Source: Streptosporangium sp. NBC_01755
GTDB taxonomy: Bacteria > Actinomycetota > Actinomycetes > Streptosporangiales > Streptosporangiaceae
Length of the DNA stretch: 64,000 bases
Assembly (NCBI RefSeq): GCF_035917995.1
Contig: NZ_CP109131.1
Span: forward strand, 4,030,001 to 4,094,000
Reading direction: 5' to 3'
In this document: positions 1-7,501 of the stretch, one piece after another
Layout of the letters: every line of letters starts with the position of its first letter
Position numbering within the stretch: position 1 is the stretch's first letter
Made by a program: the position numbers and the translations under genes
Notes under the pieces: model-generated
Databases searched by the model: none
What the model was told of the DNA's origin: nothing
What the model saw: only the letters and a program-made list of their open reading frames with translations

Positions 1-275
1 GGATGGGCCTGCTCCCGGTGCCGGTGCCCTCTGTCGTTTTCCGCCTCATGGGCGACCTCGCCCGCGGTACGGGGCTGGTCGACTTCTCCCCCGAGCAACT
101 CCGCCTGATGTGTCACGGACGTGTGGTCGACACCACCCTGCTGTCCGCGGCTCTCGGCTGGAGGCCGAAGTTCTCCACCGCCGCCGCCTTCGAGGATTTC
201 GTCCGCGCGCGAGACCTGGCCGGCGGCCTGCCCCTCGCCATGATGGACATGTTGTCCCGGGCAGTGGCGAAATGA
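1..275 (+). CDS. NAD(P)-dependent epimerase/dehydratase, C-terminal part (5' end outside window)
   Basis: Only the 3' end is present; the frame is open from the first base, so the start lies upstream. The visible ~91 residues look like the C-terminus of an extended short-chain epimerase/dehydratase: a V-D-T-x-x-L segment followed by L-G-W-R-P and a terminal helix. The stop lies 13 bases before the acyltransferase start, so the two are probably one operon. The substrate cannot be told from this fragment, and the family call rests on a weak C-terminal pattern and on the neighbour. Confidence 0.5.
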   Translation, partial: MGLLPVPVPSVVFRLMGDLARGTGLVDFSPEQLRLMCHGRVVDTTLLSAALGWRPKFSTAAAFEDFVRARDLAGGLPLAMMDMLSRAVAK

Positions 276-288
276 GCGCGGTGGCGAA

Positions 289-1245
289 ATGAGCGAGGCG
301 GCGAATGAGAGCGGGGAGGCCGACGTCATCCCCATCACCCGCGCCCGCGTCTCCGATGAGGCGTCGGACGATCCTTTCCTCGGGGTGCCGACGGGTGGAG
401 GCGACGATCAGAGGCCGGCCGAGCTGCTCGACTTCCTACGGCGCCGGGTGACCGGAGACTACGAGGTCGACGAGTTCGGGTTCGATCCGGAGCTCACCGA
501 CAGGGTGCTGCTGGAGCTGATCCGCCCGCTGTACCGCCACTGGTTCCGCACCGAGACCGTCGGCCTGCACAACGTGCCCGATGACTCCGGTGCCCTGGTC
601 GTGGCCAATCACTCGGGCACCCTCCCGCTCGACGGGCTCATGCTTCAGGTGGCCCTGCACGACGACCACCCCGCGCGCCGCGCGCTCCGGCTCCTGGGGG
701 CCGACCTGGTCTACCGGCTTCCGGTGCTCGGTCACCTGTCCCGCAAGACCGGCCACACCCTCGCCTGCCGCGAGGACGCCGACCGGCTGCTCCGCAAGGG
801 CGAGCTCGTCGGTGTCTTTCCCGAGGGATTCAAGGGGGTCGGCAAGCCGTTCTCCGACCGCTACCGGTTGCAGCGCTTCGGGCGGGGCGGCTTCGTCGCC
901 TCCGCCATCCGCGCGGGCGTGCCGATCGTTCCCTGCGCCATCGTGGGTGCCGAGGAGATCTACCCCAAGATCGGCGATATGCGTTTCCTGGCCAGGGCGC
1001 TAGGTCTTCCCTACCTGCCCATCACGCCGCTGTTCCCCTGGTTCGGGCTCCTCGGGCTGGTCCCGCTCCCGTCCAAGTGGATGATCGGCTTCGGTGAGCC
1101 GATCCGTACCGACGAGTTCGACCCGGCCGACGCCGATGACCCGATGCTGGTCTTCAACCTCACCGACCAGGTCCGGGAGATCATCCAGCAGCAGCTGGAC
1201 GAACTCCGGCTCCAGCGTGGCCACGCCTTCCCGCCCTTCTCCTGA
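289..1245 (+). CDS. Lysophospholipid acyltransferase family protein (PlsC/LPLAT type)
   Basis: 318 residues. A charged ~100-residue N-terminal extension precedes an acyltransferase domain with the catalytic motif N-H-S-G-T-L-P-L-D (the NHxxxxD box, about residues 104-112) and a later F-P-E-G-F-K-G motif (about residue 180) that binds the phosphate of the acceptor. It probably transfers an acyl group from acyl-CoA or acyl-ACP to a lysophosphatidate-like acceptor at the membrane. It follows the epimerase fragment closely and reads in the same direction. The N-terminal extension is longer than in PlsC itself; the acceptor is unknown. Confidence 0.85.
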   Translation: MSEAANESGEADVIPITRARVSDEASDDPFLGVPTGGGDDQRPAELLDFLRRRVTGDYEVDEFGFDPELTDRVLLELIRPLYRHWFRTETVGLHNVPDDSGALVVANHSGTLPLDGLMLQVALHDDHPARRALRLLGADLVYRLPVLGHLSRKTGHTLACREDADRLLRKGELVGVFPEGFKGVGKPFSDRYRLQRFGRGGFVASAIRAGVPIVPCAIVGAEEIYPKIGDMRFLARALGLPYLPITPLFPWFGLLGLVPLPSKWMIGFGEPIRTDEFDPADADDPMLVFNLTDQVREIIQQQLDELRLQRGHAFPPFS

Positions 1246-1369
1246 GGCACTGCCGGCACTTCCCGCGACGGGAACCGTCCGCGCTGCCGGACCGGATCAC
1301 GGTCGCTCGTACGGCAGGCTGACCGGAGCCGGGCCAGGCCGTCCTGTGAGCGGCGGGGCGACGCGCGGG

Positions 1370-2254
1370 TCAGTCGCCGGAACGGTAGTGGCGGCGCAGG
1401 GCGATGGCGGCGGCGACGCTCCCCGCGAGGGCCCCGGCGCCCGCCGCGATGGGCAGGCCGATCAAGGTCGCCTTACGCCCCGTGCGGAAGTCTTTTATCT
1501 CCCAGCCGTTCTCCCTGGCGAAGTCGCGCAACTCGGCGTCGGGGTTGATCGCGGTGGCGCGGCCGACCAGGGAGAGCAACGGCAGATCGTTGGCCGAATC
1601 ACTGTAGGCGGAGCAGCGGGTCAGATCGAGCCCCTCCCTGCGGGCCAGAGCCCTGACGGCCTCGGCCTTGGCGGGGCCGTGGAGCAGGTCGCCGACCAGG
1701 CGGCCGGTGTAGACGCCGTTCTCGGTCTCCGCGACGGTGCCGAGGGCACCGGTCAGGCCGAGGCGCTGGGCGATCACGCGGGCCAGCTCCACCGGGGTCG
1801 CGGTGACCAGCCAGACTCGCTGACCGGCGTCGAGGTGTGCCTGCGCGATGGCGCGGGTGCCCGCCCAGATACGGTCGGCCATCACCTCGTCGTAGATCTC
1901 CTCGCCCAGCCGGATGATCTCCTCGACCTTGCTGCCCGCCACAAACGCCAGCGCGGTCTCCCTGGCCTCTGCGATGTGGGCGGGGTTCTCGTCGCCGCGG
2001 ACCCGGAAGACCATCTGGCCGAGCGCGAACCTGAACAGGTCCTTGCTGGTGAACAGGCCTCGGGAGGCGAGGCCCCGGGCGAAATGGTAGATGGACGCGC
2101 CGCGCATCATGGTGTTGTCGACGTCGAAGAAGGCGGCGGCCACCGGGTCGGGTTCGGCCATCGGCATCGCCACGGCGGCTGCGGCCGCGACCTCCCCGGC
2201 CGCTTTCTCCTCGGCCGTCGTCGTTTCGCCCCGTCGTCGTAGTAGCCGCCTCAT
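1370..2254 (-). CDS. HAD-IB family hydrolase (SerB-like phosphatase)
   Basis: 294 residues. After a ~35-residue Ala/Glu-rich start it carries the HAD motif I F-D-V-D-N-T (nucleophile Asp and acid/base Asp), a T-A-T-P motif II around residue 140 and the metal-binding [10 protein letters not shown] motif near residue 215. A hydrophobic Ala/Gly-rich helix near the C-terminus (about 265-285) may anchor it to the membrane. This is the HAD-IB subfamily, to which phosphoserine phosphatase belongs, but the substrate is not defined. A GAGG ribosome site lies just before the ATG. It is transcribed away from the acyltransferase and towards it at its 3' end. Confidence 0.85.
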   Translation of the reverse strand: MRRLLRRRGETTTAEEKAAGEVAAAAAVAMPMAEPDPVAAAFFDVDNTMMRGASIYHFARGLASRGLFTSKDLFRFALGQMVFRVRGDENPAHIAEARETALAFVAGSKVEEIIRLGEEIYDEVMADRIWAGTRAIAQAHLDAGQRVWLVTATPVELARVIAQRLGLTGALGTVAETENGVYTGRLVGDLLHGPAKAEAVRALARREGLDLTRCSAYSDSANDLPLLSLVGRATAINPDAELRDFARENGWEIKDFRTGRKATLIGLPIAAGAGALAGSVAAAIALRRHYRSGD

Positions 2255-2383
2255 AGCACCTCAGCTTAACCGGGACATGGGGGAGAGATCGGTAGCCGTG
2301 ATGTTAGCCAAATGTGGCATCTCGGTGTCATACGGCATCGCGCGAGCCGAGATCCGGACCGGCACGGCTTCCGAAGGAACAGA

Positions 2384-3046
2384 CTATTCGGGCGGCGCCA
2401 GACCGTCGATGTAGTTGAGGTAAACGTGGGCCTTGCGCTGGTCCTCGGCGTCCATCTTGGGGAGCATCCCGCTGATCTGGGTGCGCTGTTTCTGGACGAA
2501 GCGCTTGAGTTCCCTGGCGCTCGAGGCGTCACGGCGCCGTACCTGTTTGAGGGAGGTCACCGCGGAGCGAGTGGTGTCCTCCATTGCCTGGAGGGTCTCT
2601 CCGATCATGTACTCGCGCTCGCCGCCCAGGAGCTTCTCGACCTCGCGGGCACGGGTCTCCGCGTAGCCGAAGGAGCGTTCGGCGCGTTCGGCGTCGTCGG
2701 TGCTCAGGTGGAACAGGGTCCTCTCGGCGGCGCGCTTGAGCGGGTAGAAGGTGTCGCCGGGCATCGACCGGTAGGTCCATACGCCGGAGGTGACCATCGA
2801 GGCCACCAGGGCGACGCTTAGCAGTTGGGTGAACAGTCCCGTACCAGGCCTGCGCCGGGAGTGCCGTGGGCCGGTCGGCGGCCGCTCCGAGAGGTCCTCT
2901 CCGGGAGGCCCCTGCGTGAGCTGCTCGCGGAGCCTGGCGTGGAACTCGGGATGGGGGACGGCCGCCATGCGGTTGCCGAGGCGCGACACGCGGTTTTGGA
3001 TGTGAGCCTGCGATCTCCGCGAGATTCCAGGCAGCCACTTCCCCAT
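2384..3046 (-). CDS. DUF5667-type membrane protein, putative RsbN-like anti-sigma factor
   Basis: 220 residues. The N-terminal ~65 residues are cytoplasmic and basic (H-x-E-F-H-x-R-L-R-E-Q-L), followed by one membrane helix (about 75-97), then P-G-D-x-F-Y-P-L-K-R and long charged helices typical of DUF5667 proteins. It lies directly downstream of the BldN-like sigma gene on the same strand; in Streptomyces the gene after bldN is rsbN, the cognate membrane anti-sigma factor, so that role is inferred from position and topology. I chose the ATG at 3046 because GGGAG lies 5 bases upstream; an ATG 9 codons earlier lacks a good site. A 286-base gap separates it from the sigma gene, so the two are not translationally coupled. 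Confidence 0.7.
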   Translation of the reverse strand: MGKWLPGISRRSQAHIQNRVSRLGNRMAAVPHPEFHARLREQLTQGPPGEDLSERPPTGPRHSRRRPGTGLFTQLLSVALVASMVTSGVWTYRSMPGDTFYPLKRAAERTLFHLSTDDAERAERSFGYAETRAREVEKLLGGEREYMIGETLQAMEDTTRSAVTSLKQVRRRDASSARELKRFVQKQRTQISGMLPKMDAEDQRKAHVYLNYIDGLAPPE

Positions 3047-3332
3047 GAACGCTCCCTGCCGCCCCCGGCTCATGATCCATCGGTATCACTTGCCTAACGA
3101 CGACTCCGCACGCCAGGTTACGCGCTGCACCGGCATCGGCATGGTGAACAATCCTTCCGGGCACGGCCGGACCGGGGATTCTCCCCGTCGGCTCCCACTC
3201 CTGGGGTGTCTCGGGGTCTCCGGGGTGCCCCGGGGTGGCTCGGGGTCTGCCCGGAGTCTCCTGGAGGCTTCCGGTGCCTCCCGGGGCGTCTCGGGATGGG
3301 GGAAGGGGTGCGGACGAGGCAGGGAGGCGGTG
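3047..3332. repeat. Intergenic region with degenerate CGGGGT-rich short repeats
   Basis: This 286-base gap between the sigma gene and the DUF5667 gene holds a run (about 3196-3300) of degenerate 11-12-base units of the form CTCGGGGTxTCC, with about eight recognisable copies. No coding potential is supported. The G-rich strand could form stacked structures in the sigma-factor transcript or slow transcription through to the downstream gene; that is speculation. Confidence 0.5.
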
Positions 3333-3977
3333 TCAGCCCAGGTCCGAGGGGAGCGCGCGGGCCAGGGACCGGATCGCGCGGAACTGCAGCGCCTTGATCG
3401 CGCCGCTCTTCTTGCCCATGATGAGCGCGGTCTCCGCCAGCGACATGCCGTGCAGGAAACGCAGCACCACGCACTCCTGCTGCTCGGGGCCCAGGTCACG
3501 GACGGCGCCGAGCACCCGGTCGCTGATCATCGAGATGACGACGGCGTTCTCCGGGATGTGCGGGCCGTCGAGCGGGGTGTCGATCACCTCGGCCGTTGTG
3601 ACCTCAAGACGGTACCTGCCGGACTTGAAGTGATCGGTGATCAGGTTCCTCGCGATGGTCACGAGCCAGGCCCCGAAATCACGCCCTTGCCACGTGAAGT
3701 CAGTGATCCGGCGGAGCGCGCGGAGAAAGGTCTCGCTCGTGAGATCCTCGGCCAGCGGGTGTGAGCCGACCCGGAAATAGACATAGCGGTAGACCAGGGT
3801 GAGGTAGCGATCATAGAGCGTGCCAAAAGCATCCGTGTCTCCGGTTTTGGCACGCAAAACGAGCCTCCGGAGTTCTTCGGAGGCGTCCTCACGCAGAGTG
3901 AGGTCACTACTGCGGACGGGCTGGGCCATCCCGACGGTCGTGGGGAGGTGCCCGGCGAGCGGCCACGTTTCAGGCAT
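3333..3977 (-). CDS. bldN: BldN-like ECF sigma factor
   Basis: 214 residues. Sigma region 2 (about 45-115) shows the G-x-L-Y-D-R-Y...A-E-D-L-T-S-E-T-F-L-R-A pattern; region 4 (about 155-205) has C-V-V-L-R-F-L-H-G-M-S-L-x-E-T-A and a helix-turn-helix with K-S-G-A-I-K-A-L-Q-F-R-A. The sequence resembles Streptomyces BldN, and the neighbourhood (DUF5667/RsbN-type gene, glutaredoxin, rex, hemACD) matches my memory of that locus. BldN controls aerial hypha genes. Streptomyces BldN has a long N-terminal pro-sequence; only about 30 residues precede region 2 here. An internal ATG at 3929 is an alternative start, which would remove even that. Confidence 0.8.
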   Translation of the reverse strand: MPETWPLAGHLPTTVGMAQPVRSSDLTLREDASEELRRLVLRAKTGDTDAFGTLYDRYLTLVYRYVYFRVGSHPLAEDLTSETFLRALRRITDFTWQGRDFGAWLVTIARNLITDHFKSGRYRLEVTTAEVIDTPLDGPHIPENAVVISMISDRVLGAVRDLGPEQQECVVLRFLHGMSLAETALIMGKKSGAIKALQFRAIRSLARALPSDLG

Positions 3978-4183
3978 CCGGTATCCCTGAGGGGAAAAGG
4001 GGGTACGGCGTGCCTGATCACTCTAGGAAACCAAGCGGTAATTCCACAATCCACTTCGAAGCGCCGTGACTGGGGGTAATCGCCAGATATGGTGTGGGGT
4101 CGGTTGTTTCACGCCGACTCCGGGAGCCGACCGAGGGTTCGGCTACCGGTTAGGGGGTAATGTCCGGCAGCATTGGAGACACC

Positions 4184-6073
4184 ATGGAAGTCCTCGTCGC
4201 TGTCATCGCCTTCGCCGGTGCATTGCTCGCCGTCATCGCCACCGGTGCTCTCATCAGCCGCCTTCGCAGTGAGCCCAAGGGCTGGCTGATCGCCTGGAGC
4301 ATCACGACGGCGTCTCTCTCCGTCTCACTCGGAGTAATCGCCGTCGGCTACCTAACCGGGTTCGGGGCAGGAACATTTCGTGTTTATCAACTGACTGGAT
4401 CCATGCTGGCGCCATTGTGGCTGGCTGTCGGAGTCATCCAGTTGCTGGCCCGTAAGGGCGCGGCCAGGTTCGCCTCATGGCTCCTGGGGATCGCACTCAC
4501 TGTGATCGCGACGGTGATCCTGGCGGTCGACCCGGTCCTGCAGGACAAGGACTTCGCCAAGGTCCTCCCGCTGGGTAGCCGCCACTGGGACGTGCCGTCG
4601 GAATACCTGCTGCTTGTCGTCCACGTGATCGTCACGATCGTGCTGCTGGCCGGACTGCTGCTCGCGGTCGTGCGCTGGCGCGGCGGCGACGACTACGACG
4701 CCGACAACATGCACGCGCTCCTGGTGCTCGGCCCCACCGGTCTCGCCCTGGTGGGAGCCGTCAGCTTCGCGGTGCCCGGAATGTTCACCGCGCTGCTGCT
4801 CTTCGTCACCGCCGCCGCCGTCTGGTACGCCATGCTCCGCCCGCTCGCGCCCTACGAGGACGACGAGGAGAAGGCTGCGGACGACGACTGGGAGAACCGC
4901 CTCCCGACACTCCGGCCCCCCGAGTACCAGCCCCGCGACGTGCAGGTCGCCGGACACAGGATGTCCCAGGAGGCCCCCGGCGGCCGAGCCCTGGCCGAGG
5001 AGCCTCCCCGCCGCTCCGGGCTCGGCGACCTCGTCGCCGAGTACCGCGCGGGCGACCAGGACGTCGACTACGCGGCGCGCATGGGGCAGCAGCCCTTCCA
5101 GCACGACGACAGGTTCGGCGGACCCGCCACCGGGATGTTCATGGCGGGTGAGTACGGCATGCCGGCCCCCGGCCAGCCGTCCGGTGCCGACCCCGGCAGA
5201 CGGGGCGGTGCTCCCGGGGGGCAGCCTCCGGTCACCGGTCAGTTCGGCATGTCGCCCTCAGGCCCGGCGACCGGCGAGTACGACATCCCGGCCCACGAGT
5301 TCGGAAGGCACGGGGCTTCCGGTTCCGGCAGGCAGTCCGGCCCGGTCACCGGTGAGTTCGGCCACCCCGTGGGGCCGGTCACCGGTGAGTTCGGCCACCC
5401 CGTGGGGCCGGTCACCGGTGAGTTCGGCCACCCCGTGGGGCCGGTCACCGGTGAGTTCGGCCACCCGGGCAGCCTCCAGCCCATGCCCGCCGAGCAGGCT
5501 TTCGGCGGCGCGCCCTCCCCGGGCCAGGGGCAGTGGCAAGGCCAGAGCCAGGGGAGAGGGGGTGTCCGAGGCTACGACCAGGCGGGCCCCTTCGGCTATG
5601 ACCAGGCCTTCGGCGCAGCCCCCCGGGCCGGTGCCATGTATCCGGGCGGCCCGGGCAACCTGGGCGGCCTGGGCAACCCGGGTGACCTGCCGGGCGGTCC
5701 GGGCAACCTGGGTGACCTGCCGGGCGGCTCCGGCCGCCCCTCACCGAGCATCTTCGGCATGCTGACCGTCTTCACACTCCTCGACGGCACCGGCGAGAGG
5801 TTCGACCGGCTCGCCGAGGAGACCGTCGAGGCGGTACGCCGATCCGAGCCGGACACGCTCATCTACGCCTGCCACTCGGTGAAGTCGGCGCCGCTCCAGC
5901 GCATCGTCTACGAGATCTACCGTGACGAGGTCGCCTACACCGACCATCAGCGCCAGTCGCATACGGAGCGCTTCGTCACCGAGCGCCAGCCGATGGTGCT
6001 CGTCACCAACGTCATCGAGCTCACCATGAACGCCGCGAAGGTGATGCCGCTCCCGACGGCCTTCAGGCCGTGA
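4184..6073 (+). CDS. Polytopic membrane protein with TGEFG repeat linker and C-terminal ABM-like domain
   Basis: 629 residues from the ATG at 4184 (GGAG 5 bases upstream; an ATG at 4160 is possible). The first ~225 residues form about seven membrane helices. A long disordered linker (about 230-520) follows, rich in Gly/Pro and carrying T-G-x-F/Y motifs, including four perfect 11-residue units G-P-V-T-G-E-F-G-H-P-V, then an N-L-G-D-L-P-G-G repeat. The last ~105 residues (L-T-V-F-T-L-L-D-G...I-Y-E-I-Y-R-D...) look like an antibiotic-biosynthesis-monooxygenase-type alpha/beta-barrel. Function unknown; the architecture suggests a membrane sensor or scaffold with a small cytoplasmic domain. It lies divergent from the BldN-like gene. 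Confidence 0.75.
   Translation: MEVLVAVIAFAGALLAVIATGALISRLRSEPKGWLIAWSITTASLSVSLGVIAVGYLTGFGAGTFRVYQLTGSMLAPLWLAVGVIQLLARKGAARFASWLLGIALTVIATVILAVDPVLQDKDFAKVLPLGSRHWDVPSEYLLLVVHVIVTIVLLAGLLLAVVRWRGGDDYDADNMHALLVLGPTGLALVGAVSFAVPGMFTALLLFVTAAAVWYAMLRPLAPYEDDEEKAADDDWENRLPTLRPPEYQPRDVQVAGHRMSQEAPGGRALAEEPPRRSGLGDLVAEYRAGDQDVDYAARMGQQPFQHDDRFGGPATGMFMAGEYGMPAPGQPSGADPGRRGGAPGGQPPVTGQFGMSPSGPATGEYDIPAHEFGRHGASGSGRQSGPVTGEFGHPVGPVTGEFGHPVGPVTGEFGHPVGPVTGEFGHPGSLQPMPAEQAFGGAPSPGQGQWQGQSQGRGGVRGYDQAGPFGYDQAFGAAPRAGAMYPGGPGNLGGLGNPGDLPGGPGNLGDLPGGSGRPSPSIFGMLTVFTLLDGTGERFDRLAEETVEAVRRSEPDTLIYACHSVKSAPLQRIVYEIYRDEVAYTDHQRQSHTERFVTERQPMVLVTNVIELTMNAAKVMPLPTAFRP
5339..5467 (+). repeat. 33-bp in-frame tandem repeat, four units
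   Basis: Units begin at 5339, 5372, 5405 and 5438. The first three are full; the fourth diverges at its end. Each encodes 11 residues (G-P-V-T-G-E-F-G-H-P-V). Near-identity at the base level shows recent expansion inside the linker of the membrane protein, so copy number may vary between strains. Confidence 0.95.
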
Positions 6074-6077
6074 ACGC

Positions 6078-6106
6078 GGCGCGCGGGCGGTGGTCGTCCG
6101 CGCGCC
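6078..6106. terminator. Hairpin between convergent genes
   Basis: GGCGCGCGG (6078-6086) and CCGCGCGCC (6098-6106) are perfect 9-base arms around an 11-base loop, between the stop codons of the convergent membrane-protein and glutaredoxin genes. There is no T-run. It probably acts as a bidirectional terminator. Confidence 0.55.
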
Positions 6107-6123
6107 GGATCATGTGAAACGTC

Positions 6124-6372
6124 TCAGGCGCCGAGGGCGGCGCGGAGGCGGTGCTCGTCGACACGCCAGAAGTCGTGCTGCACGCCGTCGACGAAGGTGA
6201 CCGGGATCATCTCCCAGTAGCGGGCCTGGTCCTCTTCGGAGGCCGTGATATCGCGTTCCTCCCACGGGACGCCGAGCTCGGCGGTGACCCGTTCGATCAC
6301 CGCCCGTGCGTCGTCGCACAGGTGACAACCGGGCTTGCCGAGCAGGGTGACGCGATGGTCTCGGGGTGACAT
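6124..6372 (-). CDS. Glutaredoxin family protein
   Basis: 82 residues from the ATG at 6372. The thioredoxin fold shows C-H-L-C at residues 16-19 (K-P-G-C-H-L-C-D-D-A), the redox dithiol, plus the later I-P-V-T-F-V-D-G with its cis-proline. This is the short DUF836-type glutaredoxin-like family found beside rex in actinomycetes. It probably reduces a disulfide or mixed thiol in the cytoplasm. It is transcribed divergently from rex and could share the redox-responsive intergenic region. Confidence 0.85.
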   Translation of the reverse strand: MSPRDHRVTLLGKPGCHLCDDARAVIERVTAELGVPWEERDITASEEDQARYWEMIPVTFVDGVQHDFWRVDEHRLRAALGA

Positions 6373-6539
6373 GACCGCCACGGTAGCCGAGTCACGGCGC
6401 CGTGCGGGCCTGCGTCGCGAGCGGATGGGACCCGGTGACGGTCGTGCGGAGACCTGCCGGATGCCCAGGTCAGGGCCCTGATGAGGGGGGTGTGCCACGA
6501 ACCGGTGGGGGGTTTGGTCAAGATTGTGAACACTCACTT

Positions 6540-6555
6540 TGTGCACCGGTTCACA
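6540..6555 (+). promoter_or_regulatory. Rex operator upstream of rex-hemACD
   Basis: TGTGCACCGGTTCACA matches the published actinomycete Rex site (TGTGAAC-N3-TTCACA) at all but one defined base, and TTT/AAA flanks extend the symmetry. It lies 90 bases before the rex start. A possible promoter (TTGTGC at 6539, TAACCT at 6563, 18-base spacer) overlaps it, which would fit autorepression. A left half-site with the same core (TTGTGAAC, 6524-6531) lies just upstream. Confidence 0.85.
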
Positions 6556-6644
6556 AAAGGACTAACCTGAATGACAGTGGCCTCACCTCGTCATCCGTCG
6601 CGTCCGGGCCGCGCCGGTCGCCTGTCCCCCTGGAGCTCCGGCAC

Positions 6645-7352
6645 GTGATCCGCCGTATGTCCCAAGCCCGCGAACGCGGCATACCCGAGGCGACCGTCGC
6701 CCGGCTGCCGCTCTATCTGCGTGCGCTGAACGGCATGGCCGAGCGTGGCCTGGCGACCGTGAGCTCGGAGGACCTGGCCGCCGCGGCCGGCGTCAACTCC
6801 GCCAAGCTCCGCAAGGACCTCTCCCACCTCGGGTCGTACGGCACCCGCGGGGTCGGCTACGACGTCGAATATCTGATCTATCAGATCTCCCGCGAGCTGG
6901 GCCTCACCCAGGACTGGGCCGTTGCCATCGTCGGAGTGGGTAACCTCGGTCGTGCGCTCGCCAACTACGGCGGGTTCGTCTCCCGGGGATTCAGGGTCGC
7001 GGCGCTGCTCGACGCGGACCCCGAAGTGGTGGGCGACCACATCGCGGGATTGAATGTGGAGCACATCGACGAGTTGGAAGCCGTGATAAGGCGGCGAGGA
7101 GTGTCGATCGTGGTGCTTGCGACACCGGCCGTGGCGGCCCAGCAGGTGGCCGACCGGGTCGTTGCCGTGGGGGTCACCAGCATCCTGAACTTTGCCCCCG
7201 TTGTACTTTCTGTTCCAGAAGGTGTCGACATCCGTAAAGTCGACCTATCGATTGAACTACAGATCCTTGCGTTCCACGAGCAACGCAAGACGGATCGGAT
7301 GACTGGGGGGCCCGCGATGGCCGAGGAGTGGCCCGAGGCGGTGGACCTGTGA
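6645..7352 (+). CDS. rex: Redox-sensing transcriptional repressor Rex
   Basis: 235 residues from a GTG at 6645, chosen because GGAG ends 9 bases upstream; an ATG at 6657 is an alternative. The N-terminal winged helix carries I-P-E-A-T-V-A-R-L-P-L-Y-L-R and the recognition segment S-A-K-L-R-K-D-L-S-x-L-G-S-Y-G. The Rossmann motif G-V-G-N-L-G begins about residue 93. The C-terminal V-D-L-S-I-E-L-Q-I-L-A-F-H-E-Q helix swaps between subunits. Rex binds NADH and NAD+ and leaves DNA when NADH is high, derepressing respiratory genes. Its operators lie here and before the nuo operon. Confidence 0.97.
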   Translation: MIRRMSQARERGIPEATVARLPLYLRALNGMAERGLATVSSEDLAAAAGVNSAKLRKDLSHLGSYGTRGVGYDVEYLIYQISRELGLTQDWAVAIVGVGNLGRALANYGGFVSRGFRVAALLDADPEVVGDHIAGLNVEHIDELEAVIRRRGVSIVVLATPAVAAQQVADRVVAVGVTSILNFAPVVLSVPEGVDIRKVDLSIELQILAFHEQRKTDRMTGGPAMAEEWPEAVDL

Positions 7353-7501
7353 AGAAGCACCGCGTACGAGCCGACGGGCACGCACTCTTCCGGCTTTCCC
7401 GGGCGACCAAGACGAGCATGATCACTATGACACGTATGACGAACGCGGAGACGACGAGGGCGGACCGTGCCCTCTCGGGAAAGGCGGTGGAGGGCCGATG
7501 A
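7349..7501 (+). CDS. Candidate 50-residue small protein between rex and hemA
   Basis: A GTG at 7349 overlaps the rex stop (GTGA). The frame stays open across the whole gap and ends in TGA overlapping the hemA start (ATGA at 7498). The product is 50 residues, basic and Thr/Arg-rich (M-K-K-H-R-V-R-A-D-G ... M-I-T-M-T-R-M-T), with no recognisable domain. Third-codon-position GC is about 80%, lower than in the neighbours. It may be translated only to couple rex to hemA, or be a chance open frame. Confidence 0.35.
   Translation: MKKHRVRADGHALFRLSRATKTSMITMTRMTNAETTRADRALSGKAVEGR

Noticed and set aside
6524-6534. TTGTGAACACT, a Rex half-site-like 11-mer, also found at 31075-31085 upstream of bldC/DUF4229
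   Set aside because: Only the left half of the operator is present at each place; not enough for a Rex site, though the exact sharing is curious.
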